Positions 8,903-16,695 of a stretch of DNA of 64,000 bases are shown here, one piece after another. The notes below the pieces were generated by a model, which worked only from the letters and a program-made list of their open reading frames with translations, did no database searches and was not told the origin of the DNA. Both the position numbers and the translations under genes were made by a program. Within the stretch, counting starts at the first letter, position 1, and each line of letters begins with the position of its first letter. The DNA lies in the NCBI GenBank assembly GCA_028282885.1, contig JANQGX010000064.1:94411-158410 (forward strand), read 5' to 3'. The stretch comes from SAR324 cluster bacterium. Lineage in GTDB: Bacteria > SAR324 > XYD2-FULL-50-16.

Positions 8903-9025
8903 TGCCGAAGGTGTTGGTTTTCGGGAACCTGAGATGCGAGATACGCGGCATCGAGCAGCAAGGGACGGATTCAAGGAGTTCCCGGAATGGATTTATTGGT
9001 TTCCCAAAAACCAACACCTTCGGCA
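8903..9025. repeat. long inverted repeat (MITE-like or stem-loop)
   Basis: Arms at 8903-8929 and 8998-9025 are near-perfect reverse complements over 27-28 bases (shared core gccgaaggtgttggttt), separated by 68 bases. It lies between tctA and the arylsulfotransferase-like gene. It could form a very stable RNA stem that changes expression of the downstream genes, or be a small non-autonomous element. No open frame covers it convincingly. Confidence 0.7.
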
Positions 9026-9136
9026 CAACACCAACTGAATAGTTACTTTTGATAAATTAATTCATGATTCCTTGAAACCCAAATTCAAAATCCTGAATTT
9101 AAAACTGATAGCGTGTCGATGACTCGCCAAAACCTT

Positions 9137-11113
9137 TTAAAACAGCCATGGCTGATGCCAGAAAACATGCAGAATCTTATCGTAAAAACCATAAAGAACC
9201 AGCCAACTGCAAGCAGCGTATACGATGCTAAACTTCCAGCTATACTTACCCCATGTTTTTAAGTAGATTCCTATAAACAAGGGGACAGTGATGAGCTGGC
9301 CGATAAGTAAAGAGACCGTTATCATCAGCAAAACCCAACTGAAAAATTTCAGGGAATTGCCGAGATCAATGGTTTGGGTGCATCTTTCTAAATATGACCG
9401 CAAGTCCGGAAACTCTTTCCTTTCGCCGAAATACTCGCGCGTGTCTTTGTAAAATGCAAAAAGTAAAAGCAGAATTGCGGGAAAAGAGATAACAAACGGG
9501 AACTCCCAAGCAAACTTGGGCCACTTGAGCGATGCGATTGCTGCGTAGATGAAAGCCACCAAAAGGAGAACCGTAAATGGCAGGGAAACCGCCGGATTCT
9601 TCTGCGATCCTTCTCCCTGGGATGGTCCCGATTTGGATTTTTTTGTCTTAACGATTCCTTTTGCCGAAAGAAAAAGGACAATACCAATCAGTGCAATTAT
9701 GACCATGACAACCGGCCTTATAAGCCACGTAAAATTATCATAGGTCTGAATACTGAGTTGAAAGGAGTTTTCCAATAGAGGACCCAGCACCATTGCCAGC
9801 AATAAAGGCGGTCGAGGCCAGCCTCCGTTTTTCATAATATAACCGATTGCTCCCATTGACAGGCAGACAACCCAGTCTCCAATGGATGCACTGCTCATCC
9901 ATGCTCCCATCAAAACAAAAAGCATGGAAGCCGGCACAATCAGATGTCCCCTGATGTAGGCAACTTTCACTACTTGCTTGCACCAGAACAACAACAGAAA
10001 TCCTGCAAGAACATTGGCGATCACAATGGTCCAAACAATACTGAACGTAATATGAACCTTTTCAAGCAGCATTTCCGGTCCGGGACGTATTCCCTGGATG
10101 GTTAATGCACCCAGTAGAATAGCCGAACCAATATTGCCGGGAATACCAAACCCTAAAGTCGGAATAAGAGCACCGCCTTTCATGGCATTGTTGGCAGCTT
10201 CGGGAGCTATAACCCCGCGAATATCCCCTTCTCCAAACTGTGATTTGTCCTTTGCGCTTTGGACAGCATGACCATATGCGGCCCAACCGACGATTTCTCC
10301 CCCAAGACCCGGCAGCATGCCGACATAAGTGCCAATTGCACTGGATTTTAAAGCGAGCCACCAGTTTTTTATGACATCCTTGGTGCCGTCAAATATGCCA
10401 CCTCCCTTTGTTCCTTCTTTGGGAACACGGGATATGGAGACATCTTTTGTCGCCAATTCCAATAATTCGGGGAGCGCAAAAAGTCCAAGGGCAACAGGTA
10501 CGATTGAAATACCATCCAGCAGGTAATCCAGATCAAACCAATAACGAGGGATGGACACAGCATCGGAATAGCCGATCATTGTGATAAGGAGTCCGATTAG
10601 TGCCGAGATGAGACCTTTGATAATAGACCTTCCGCTGATCGAACTGACCATCGTTAATCCCAAAATACCCAGCATAAACAGCTCCGGGGACCCAAAAGCC
10701 AGGATTATCGGTTTGACCAACGGCAAGGAAAGTCCCAGCATTAAGGCACCAAAGACGCCTCCAAACATGGAAACGGTTAAAGCCGCTCCCAGCGCACGCC
10801 CGGCATGACCCTTTTTGGCCAAGGGGTATCCATCCAGTATCGTTGCAGCAGATGCACCGGTTCCGGGAACGCCTAACATGACGGATGGAATCGTGTCTGA
10901 AGTCGTTACCACCGCAAACATCCCCAGCAGCAACGCAATCGCGGAAACAGAATCCATACCAAAGGTAAAAGGCAGTAAAATAATAAGTCCCAGGATTCCT
11001 CCCAACCCGGGAACCGCCCCCAACCAAATGCCAATAAAAACCCCGAGCACCAGAAAACCAATGGCCGGCCATTGTAAGACCATCGTCAGGGCAGTCAACA
11101 TGCTATCAATCAT
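9137..11113 (-). CDS. tctA: tripartite tricarboxylate transporter permease, TctA-TctB fusion
   Basis: A 658-residue membrane protein. Residues 1 to about 490 are a complete TctA large permease, with the family signatures GAVPGLGG near the N-terminus, GVPGTGASA, and GMLPGLGGEIVGWAAYG. After a charged linker (about 490-510, rich in K, S and G), four further hydrophobic segments match the small TctB subunit in size and layout. A separate tctB gene is absent, which supports a fusion. The TTT system takes up carboxylates using a periplasmic TctC protein and an ion gradient. The ATG at 11113 is chosen over a TTG at 11131. The tctC gene lies 231 bases upstream in the same direction; the gap holds a small hairpin (11281-11304). 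Confidence 0.88.
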   Translation of the reverse strand: MIDSMLTALTMVLQWPAIGFLVLGVFIGIWLGAVPGLGGILGLIILLPFTFGMDSVSAIALLLGMFAVVTTSDTIPSVMLGVPGTGASAATILDGYPLAKKGHAGRALGAALTVSMFGGVFGALMLGLSLPLVKPIILAFGSPELFMLGILGLTMVSSISGRSIIKGLISALIGLLITMIGYSDAVSIPRYWFDLDYLLDGISIVPVALGLFALPELLELATKDVSISRVPKEGTKGGGIFDGTKDVIKNWWLALKSSAIGTYVGMLPGLGGEIVGWAAYGHAVQSAKDKSQFGEGDIRGVIAPEAANNAMKGGALIPTLGFGIPGNIGSAILLGALTIQGIRPGPEMLLEKVHITFSIVWTIVIANVLAGFLLLFWCKQVVKVAYIRGHLIVPASMLFVLMGAWMSSASIGDWVVCLSMGAIGYIMKNGGWPRPPLLLAMVLGPLLENSFQLSIQTYDNFTWLIRPVVMVIIALIGIVLFLSAKGIVKTKKSKSGPSQGEGSQKNPAVSLPFTVLLLVAFIYAAIASLKWPKFAWEFPFVISFPAILLLLFAFYKDTREYFGERKEFPDLRSYLERCTQTIDLGNSLKFFSWVLLMITVSLLIGQLITVPLFIGIYLKTWGKYSWKFSIVYAACSWLVLYGFYDKILHVFWHQPWLF

Positions 11114-11280
11114 GATATGCCAGCTCTTCAAAGTTTATATTTAGCCACTTGAGAAACCTCCGGAAGATAAAATCATAATGCCGTCAAAGAGTCTTTGTTT
11201 CCTGAAAGGACTACTCTTTGAATCACAAATGTCATCAAGTTTCTGACTTTCAGATGTTCCCCAAGTTTAAGCTGTCGATA

Positions 11281-11304
11281 TTACCAATAACGGGGGCTTG
11301 GTAA
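11281..11304 (-). other. small hairpin between tctC and tctA
   Basis: Arms ttaccaa and ttggtaa flank a 10-base G-rich loop. There is no T-tract. It may shield the tctC transcript from 3' decay, as is common between binding-protein and permease genes. Weak evidence. Confidence 0.35.
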
Positions 11305-11344
11305 CGACAATGATCGCCTTCAGCTCCCCGGTGAAACCGTGTTC

Positions 11345-12445
11345 CTATTTGGTGGCGTCAGCGATAAACTTCTTAAGATACGCAATCGTATCCGGATCGA
11401 TATCATCAAGCCCATCGACCATCATCTGAACGTTTTTGGTTGAAGCCGGCTTGAAAACAAAACCTGCGATCTTCTTCGATTCAGCTATCAGCTCAGGATC
11501 CTGCATCATTTTTTGGAATCCTTCCTGTAGCTCTTTTGTGGCTTCTTTATTCATATTGGGAGGTCCCCAGAAGAACCAACTGGCGGTTGAATATAAACCC
11601 CTTAGCACACTGAATGCATTCCAGAGATCGCCGGAAGGAGTTCCACCTTTTACCTCTTCGTATACCTCCATGAAGGTAGGCATGTCATTAATGTCTTTGC
11701 TTTTAAAATAGTTACCCTGCTCATCCTTATTCTGGAAATACCAGACCGGTGTAACTGTCCCGTCTTTTGCCATGGCAGGTTCAACACCTGATCGGTAACC
11801 GTTGAGGGCATGCGTCGTGATGTTGGCTTCTCCCTGTTTGATAGCGGCACGAACTTTGGCGGCTCCCCTGTATCCGGTCACATACCGATACTCAAGTCCC
11901 AGCAGATTAAGACTTAACCGTCCAAAAATATCCAGCGGTATTGAGGGTCGCAAACCGGCATAGACAAGTTTATCGGCATTTTTGATGTCAGCCGGTTTCT
12001 TTATACCGCCTGGAACTGCGTCAGTTCTTGCGAAAAGCATAAATGGAGGACCCTGGGCACCACCAACAATCGTAAGATCGCTATAGTCAAAACGCACTCC
12101 GGGCTCCTTTATCAACTGGGAAACAGGTACCCAATTCTGGAAAATCAGCGTATAACCATCAGGTCTGGTTTTTTCGGCAATCAGGTTCAATGCTTTGACA
12201 CCGCCTGCACCGGGAAGGTTTTTAACAATTACTGAAGGACTTCCGGGGATGTACTTTCCGAAATACTTGGTAAAAATACGGGCTGTGGTGTCGGTACCGC
12301 CACCGGCATTAAATCCGACAAGAACCGTTATGTTTTTTCCCTTGTAGTAAGGGGCGGCCTCAATGCTCGGTAATAGCATCAGGCTTGTTATCATCAATGC
12401 TGCAAAAATAGTGATGGTTTGCTTTTTTATTCTTCTGATCTTCAT
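11345..12445 (-). CDS. tctC: tripartite tricarboxylate transporter substrate-binding protein
   Basis: A 366-residue Bug/TctC-type periplasmic solute-binding protein. It begins with a basic stretch and a hydrophobic core (residues 1-31, MKIRRIKKQ then a run ending SIEAA), a typical Sec signal peptide. The mature part starts with the family pattern YYKGKNITVLVGFNAGGGTD, where the GGGTD-like loop contacts the ligand carboxylate, and then IVKNLPGAGG. A ggagg site precedes the ATG. It is the high-affinity receptor for the adjacent TctA-TctB permease. The ligand cannot be read from sequence; Bug proteins bind di- and tricarboxylates, aromatic acids and amino acids. It lies just downstream of the IclR gene on the same strand. 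Confidence 0.9.
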   Translation of the reverse strand: MKIRRIKKQTITIFAALMITSLMLLPSIEAAPYYKGKNITVLVGFNAGGGTDTTARIFTKYFGKYIPGSPSVIVKNLPGAGGVKALNLIAEKTRPDGYTLIFQNWVPVSQLIKEPGVRFDYSDLTIVGGAQGPPFMLFARTDAVPGGIKKPADIKNADKLVYAGLRPSIPLDIFGRLSLNLLGLEYRYVTGYRGAAKVRAAIKQGEANITTHALNGYRSGVEPAMAKDGTVTPVWYFQNKDEQGNYFKSKDINDMPTFMEVYEEVKGGTPSGDLWNAFSVLRGLYSTASWFFWGPPNMNKEATKELQEGFQKMMQDPELIAESKKIAGFVFKPASTKNVQMMVDGLDDIDPDTIAYLKKFIADATK

Positions 12446-12598
12446 GAGTTTCCTCCAAGGTAATTACTTACATAACCACTAAGAACCAAAAAGTATGGAC
12501 CAAATCATTCAGACTCCTGACGCTTCTGATAATACGCATCTGTTCCTCTTCCAAAAACACCTGAAATCATTCTGGCATACGGTGACAACAGCTTACTT

Positions 12599-13369
12599 CT
12601 ACAAACTCTGAATTCCGGTTATTGTTGATATTTTTTCAGATATAATGGCAGCACTTTTCAGCATCTCCTCCAATATATCCGCCCTGTTTACTATCATTCT
12701 CGTTTCAGGACCAACAATAACCAGGGCTACAGGACATGAATAGTTGCGAACCGGAACCGCAATCCCAGCCCCTCCTTCAATCGTTTCCCCAATTGAACTT
12801 GCATACCCCTGGGACCTGATTGTCTCAAGATCTGCAATCAACTTGTTCTTCCCGATTGTCGTATTAGGACCGATTTTGGTAAATTCAAGCCGATCCAGCA
12901 ATCTCATCAATTCAGGCTGTTCCATTTCTGCTAACAATACCTTTGCTCCGGCACCTGCATAAACAGGCGTTGTCTCAACACTGTCCGGGAAGTAACGAAT
13001 ACTCTGACTTCCAACCACCTTCTCCAGAATAATCCTCTGACCGCCCCGGCGGATTTGTAAAACCACCGTCTCTCCAAAACAATCGCTCAACCGCTCCATT
13101 TCCGGAAGTGAAAGTTGGGAGACTATTTTGTGAACCATCAAAGGATTTTCTGCCAGTGACTGGATACGAGGACCCAGGTAGTATCTTCGTGTCGCCGGAT
13201 CCTGAGAGACAAGCCCTTTTGCCTCCAAAGTCTTCATTATCCTGTGAACTGTGGCCTTGTTCACTTCGAGGCGTCGTGAAAGATCCGTCAGTTTATCAAC
13301 CCCTAAAGATAAAAACTTTAAAATCTCGGCTGCCCGGGAAATTGAATTTATTTCGTATGAATTTGCCAC
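12599..13369 (-). CDS. IclR-family transcriptional regulator
   Basis: A 256-residue IclR regulator, if started at the GTG at 13369. The N-terminal winged helix-turn-helix (about residues 6-65) includes LTDLSRRLEVNKATVHRIM, and the C-terminal effector domain has the typical GGAGIAVPV segment near residue 190 in this numbering. IclR proteins often control aromatic or carboxylate catabolism and bind small acids. No ATG is available: TTG at 13393 or 13468 are other possible starts; 13369 places the HTH at the usual distance from the N-terminus. It is encoded first on the same strand as the transporter and enzyme cluster, 153 bases before tctC, so it probably controls that cluster. Confidence 0.85.
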   Translation of the reverse strand: MANSYEINSISRAAEILKFLSLGVDKLTDLSRRLEVNKATVHRIMKTLEAKGLVSQDPATRRYYLGPRIQSLAENPLMVHKIVSQLSLPEMERLSDCFGETVVLQIRRGGQRIILEKVVGSQSIRYFPDSVETTPVYAGAGAKVLLAEMEQPELMRLLDRLEFTKIGPNTTIGKNKLIADLETIRSQGYASSIGETIEGGAGIAVPVRNYSCPVALVIVGPETRMIVNRADILEEMLKSAAIISEKISTITGIQSL

Positions 13370-13901
13370 AGTGCTAATCGTTTTTGTTTGCAATAATGAA
13401 ACTGATGTTACGTTAAAGAAAACAGAATCCAATGTCAAGTAAAATCCTTCACATATATTTGCAGTCAAATAGCCATCATATCACAAAAATGTACAAAGTA
13501 TTGAAAAACTGGCGGAAAAAAGATTTCTGTTGGTTTTACGAGGGATTTTATGAAGCGAGGATTACTTCCGGTTACCCAACTCATCATCGGACAGTCAAAT
13601 CTTGAATTTTTGATGAATCAATCCGAAATCAAAATCAGCATTAATACAGATATAAGCAGGGAAGGCATTACTGAAAAGCGGCTAATAGAGCGGAACTGAC
13701 CCGCATTACGCCTGCATAGCGTGACACGTTAACAAAAACCGGTATATGTGGGAAATAAACGGCTATAATATCAATCGGATCAGTGTTAAGAGGACTCCTT
13801 CACGGTTTACTGACAGAACCTAAAATTGATCTGTGCTAAGAAGCCAAGGTCGGGTGATAATGCAGTTGTCTGACTCAAACACCGGAATTTTTCAATACCG
13901 G
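13370..13901. other. intergenic region upstream of the IclR gene
   Basis: About 530 bases between the IclR start and the end of the enoyl-CoA hydratase gene. It must hold the promoter of the IclR gene at its left end. I see no convincing gene, repeat or RNA in the rest. Confidence 0.5.
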
Positions 13902-14681
13902 CTATTTACCGCCAAACTGCGGTTTCCTGCCTTCCAGAAAAGCGTTAACGCCCTCTTTGGCGTCGTCGGTGAAGATATTTTCCAAAAAGGCATTGCATTC
14001 CTTTTTCATTCCGGCATTTATCCCGGAGGCGATTCCCGTGTTAACGCACTGTTTGATTCTGGCAATGGCTCCGGTTGCCTGACGTGCCAACCGCACACAA
14101 TAATCGAAAGCTTCCTCATAAAGCTTATCAGGGGCGATCACCCGGTTGATCAAACCTGCTTCCAACGCTTCCTCAGGCAAAATCTGCAAGCCTTTTATCA
14201 TCATTTCCAGCGCCCTGCCTTTGCCCACCAGCGGCCACAAACGCTGGGTACCACCAAAAGCCGGGATCATCCCCAGCCTGACTTCCGGCAGACCAATCCT
14301 GCTTTCTCCCGCAGCCATAAATCTAAAATCACAGAGCAGGGCCAGCTCCAATCCTCCTCCCAGGCAGTGTCCGTTGATTGCGGCAAGAGTGGGCAAGGGC
14401 AGAGCTTCAAAGGCATTAAATAGCTGATGGACCTCCGGCTGGCGTTTAACCAGATCCTCGTCGATCTCTTTAAGCGAATTCAGATCATCCCCCACAGAAA
14501 AAAAACCGGGGCAATCGCTCGTCAGCAAAGCTGCCCGCGCTTCCTTGTTTCTCTGTAAATCTTCAACTATTGTTTTCAATTCAGTAAAACAGGGCAGGTC
14601 CAGGGCATTCACCGGAGAATTATTCAACGCAATAATGGCAACCTGATCCTTGATTTCATAACGAATTACCTTTGAATCCAT
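13902..14681 (-). CDS. enoyl-CoA hydratase/isomerase
   Basis: A 259-residue crotonase-family protein that hydrates 2-enoyl-CoA in the cytoplasm. The oxyanion-hole region FFSVGDDL and INGHCLGGGLE are present, and both catalytic glutamates of true hydratases can be placed, E112 in GGGLELAL and E133 in GLPEVRLGM. This favours hydratase over isomerase or hydrolase activity. Ribosome site gggag, 7 bases before ATG. The gene is transcribed away from the TetR gene at 14959 and may share its control region. It could supply the hydratase step for acids activated by the operon on the other side. Confidence 0.88.
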   Translation of the reverse strand: MDSKVIRYEIKDQVAIIALNNSPVNALDLPCFTELKTIVEDLQRNKEARAALLTSDCPGFFSVGDDLNSLKEIDEDLVKRQPEVHQLFNAFEALPLPTLAAINGHCLGGGLELALLCDFRFMAAGESRIGLPEVRLGMIPAFGGTQRLWPLVGKGRALEMMIKGLQILPEEALEAGLINRVIAPDKLYEEAFDYCVRLARQATGAIARIKQCVNTGIASGINAGMKKECNAFLENIFTDDAKEGVNAFLEGRKPQFGGK

Positions 14682-14889
14682 TTGTACTCTCCCTTGGGTA
14701 AAAAATTCTCATATCCTGGCGACAGATAAACACGATATTTTGTATCCGACATTGTCACCCTATCCGCAAAATCAGAAAGATGTCAATTGAGAATCGACTA
14801 TTTTCATATCAGCGTCCTGCTATTTTCGATTAAATTATAAATACTATTTAGATTTTTTCGTAAAATAACTTTTACTTATAAGATTTTGA

Positions 14890-14918
14890 TTGACAATACC
14901 GAATAACAAACCTATATT
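14890..14918 (+). promoter_or_regulatory. sigma-70 promoter of tetR and the catabolic operon
   Basis: TTGACA at 14890-14895 and TATATT at 14913-14918 are separated by exactly 17 bases. The TetR start lies 40 bases downstream. It lies in the divergent region between the hydratase and TetR genes, an expected place for an operator. Confidence 0.75.
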
Positions 14919-14958
14919 TTGCTCATACAACACAATGCGATTATGAAAACAGGATGGA

Positions 14959-15594
14959 ATGAAGCAGATAGAGAACCCCAAAAAAACCAGGGCGAGCAGT
15001 AAACAGCGCAACAAATTGAAAAAGATCGCGATTCTTGAAGGAGCGCTTCAGGTCTTTGGTGAGAAAGGTTTTGAGGCAACAACCATCGCCGCTATCTGCA
15101 AATCGGCAAAAATTGCGGACGCAACCCTGTATGAGTATTTTCAATCCAAGGAAGATGTTCTCTTTTCCATAGCAGAACATTACACGCGACAGCATTTTGA
15201 AAATATGCAACAGGTCGGACACTATATTCATGATACCCGTGAAAAAATGAGACTGGTGATCCAGTCTTACCTGGAGTTTTATGAGGATCACCCCCTCTAC
15301 TCCTCGGTTGCGCTTCTCAATCTCAAGGGCAGCCGCAGTTTTTTAAAATCACCGGCATATCAGGTTGTCCGGGACGCTGCCAGATCAATTGTTGATGCGG
15401 TTCAGGAAGGGATTGAGAAAGGGATCTACAGGGAGGGTCTGGACCCTTACCTGGTAAGAAACATGGTATTGGGCTTTATTGAGCATCTTACCATTCAATG
15501 GCTGTTGGTAAAAAGACCTGAAAAGATATCCGTTTATCGAGACACCATTTTCGAGATGGTGATGAAATCCATTACTAAGGAGTCGACGGATTAA
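14959..15594 (+). CDS. TetR/AcrR-family regulator (first of two paralogues)
   Basis: A 211-residue TetR repressor. After a basic N-terminus, the DNA-binding domain (about residues 20-70) has EGALQVFGEKGFEATTIAAIC and the family motif DATLYEYFQSKEDVLF. The C-terminal ligand domain is like that of regulators of fatty-acid and polyketide genes. It is the first gene after a good promoter and lies 37 bases before the epimerase gene, so it probably autoregulates the operon it begins. It is strikingly similar along its whole length to the TetR at 25998-26636, for example PLYSSVALL, VRNM(V/I)LGFIEHL and YRDTIFEMVM occur in both. Confidence 0.9.
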   Translation: MKQIENPKKTRASSKQRNKLKKIAILEGALQVFGEKGFEATTIAAICKSAKIADATLYEYFQSKEDVLFSIAEHYTRQHFENMQQVGHYIHDTREKMRLVIQSYLEFYEDHPLYSSVALLNLKGSRSFLKSPAYQVVRDAARSIVDAVQEGIEKGIYREGLDPYLVRNMVLGFIEHLTIQWLLVKRPEKISVYRDTIFEMVMKSITKESTD

Positions 15595-15631
15595 GTGATC
15601 CATCGCTCCTGTATAGCAAAGGAGAGAGGTG

Positions 15632-16663
15632 ATGGAAAAAGAGAGAGGTTTGGTATTGGTCACTGGTGCTTCGGGATTTACCGGGCACCACATGGTCATG
15701 GAAGCGGTCAGGGCTGGCTTCAAGGTTCGCGCTACGGATGTTTCCAGCCGCTATTACAGCGCCATGTACGAAGCGATGGATGTGGAATTCATTCCCTCGA
15801 ATCTAACCAGGAGAGAGGGTCTTGATCGATTGCTGGAAGGTGTTGAGGGCGTTTTCCATGTGGCCGGGATTCACAACTACTCAACCCCCGATAAAGTGAT
15901 CTTCGCCATCAATGTAGGCGGGGTCGAGAATGTTTGCAGTGCCGCGGTTAAAGCGGGAGTAAAGCGATTCATTCACTGGTCGTCAGTCGGGGTCTATGGC
16001 TACGACTGGAAATCCGGGCAAGCTGTCACCGAAGAAGCTGAAAAACTGACACCACCCCTGAACAACTACAATGTCAGCAAATGGGAAGGGGAAAAAGTAG
16101 TTCAGCGCTATGCCGGCGAAGAGGGTCTGCAGGCAACCATTCTCAGGCCGGCGGCCATTTACGGCAAGCGTAGCGAGTACGGTTTGTTTAATGCCTTTAA
16201 AGCCATTTGGCAGGCCAGGGATAAAAAGAAAATCCAGATTATCGGCAAGGGAGATAAAACAGAAGCGTTCCTGCACGTGGAGGACATGTGCAGATCAGCG
16301 CTTCATGTATACGATCTCCCGGAAACCGTTGGTGAAGCTTACAACGTTGCCGACGATTCCAGAATTACCTCTGCGCAATTCTTCAAATTTCTATCCAAAG
16401 AGATCCTGGGCGAAGAGAGAGAGCTCCAACACCTACCCATGGGACTTGTGCTGACTATAGCCGCGCTGTCCCAGTTTTCATCTAAATTTACAGGAAAGAA
16501 GCCGGTTGTAGAGAAAGCGACGGCCCGCTACATGGATTATGATCGCATCTGGGATAATACCAAACTGAAGCAGACCGGCTTCCGGTTCAAATACCCCAAG
16601 GCGGAGGACGGTTTAAGGGAAACCCTGGAGTGGTATAAGGATCACGGCTGGCTGGAGATGTAG
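15632..16663 (+). CDS. NAD-dependent epimerase/3beta-hydroxysteroid dehydrogenase-like protein
   Basis: A 343-residue extended short-chain dehydrogenase. The Rossmann motif TGASGFTG is near residue 12, and the catalytic YNVSK motif with the preceding SSVGVYG is at about 125-150. Extended SDRs act on nucleotide sugars, sterols or dihydroflavonols; the lack of sugar genes nearby and the SCP2-bearing ligase next door favour a lipid or alicyclic alcohol substrate, as inference. The ATG at 15632 is preferred, with ggagagag 6 bases ahead, over the GTG three bases earlier. It lies between the TetR and the acyl-CoA synthetase genes in one operon. A second, different epimerase-like gene is in the same operon at 22021. 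Confidence 0.82.
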   Translation: MEKERGLVLVTGASGFTGHHMVMEAVRAGFKVRATDVSSRYYSAMYEAMDVEFIPSNLTRREGLDRLLEGVEGVFHVAGIHNYSTPDKVIFAINVGGVENVCSAAVKAGVKRFIHWSSVGVYGYDWKSGQAVTEEAEKLTPPLNNYNVSKWEGEKVVQRYAGEEGLQATILRPAAIYGKRSEYGLFNAFKAIWQARDKKKIQIIGKGDKTEAFLHVEDMCRSALHVYDLPETVGEAYNVADDSRITSAQFFKFLSKEILGEERELQHLPMGLVLTIAALSQFSSKFTGKKPVVEKATARYMDYDRIWDNTKLKQTGFRFKYPKAEDGLRETLEWYKDHGWLEM

Positions 16664-16695
16664 CTTCAATCAAATTCAGAGATAAAGGAGATGCA

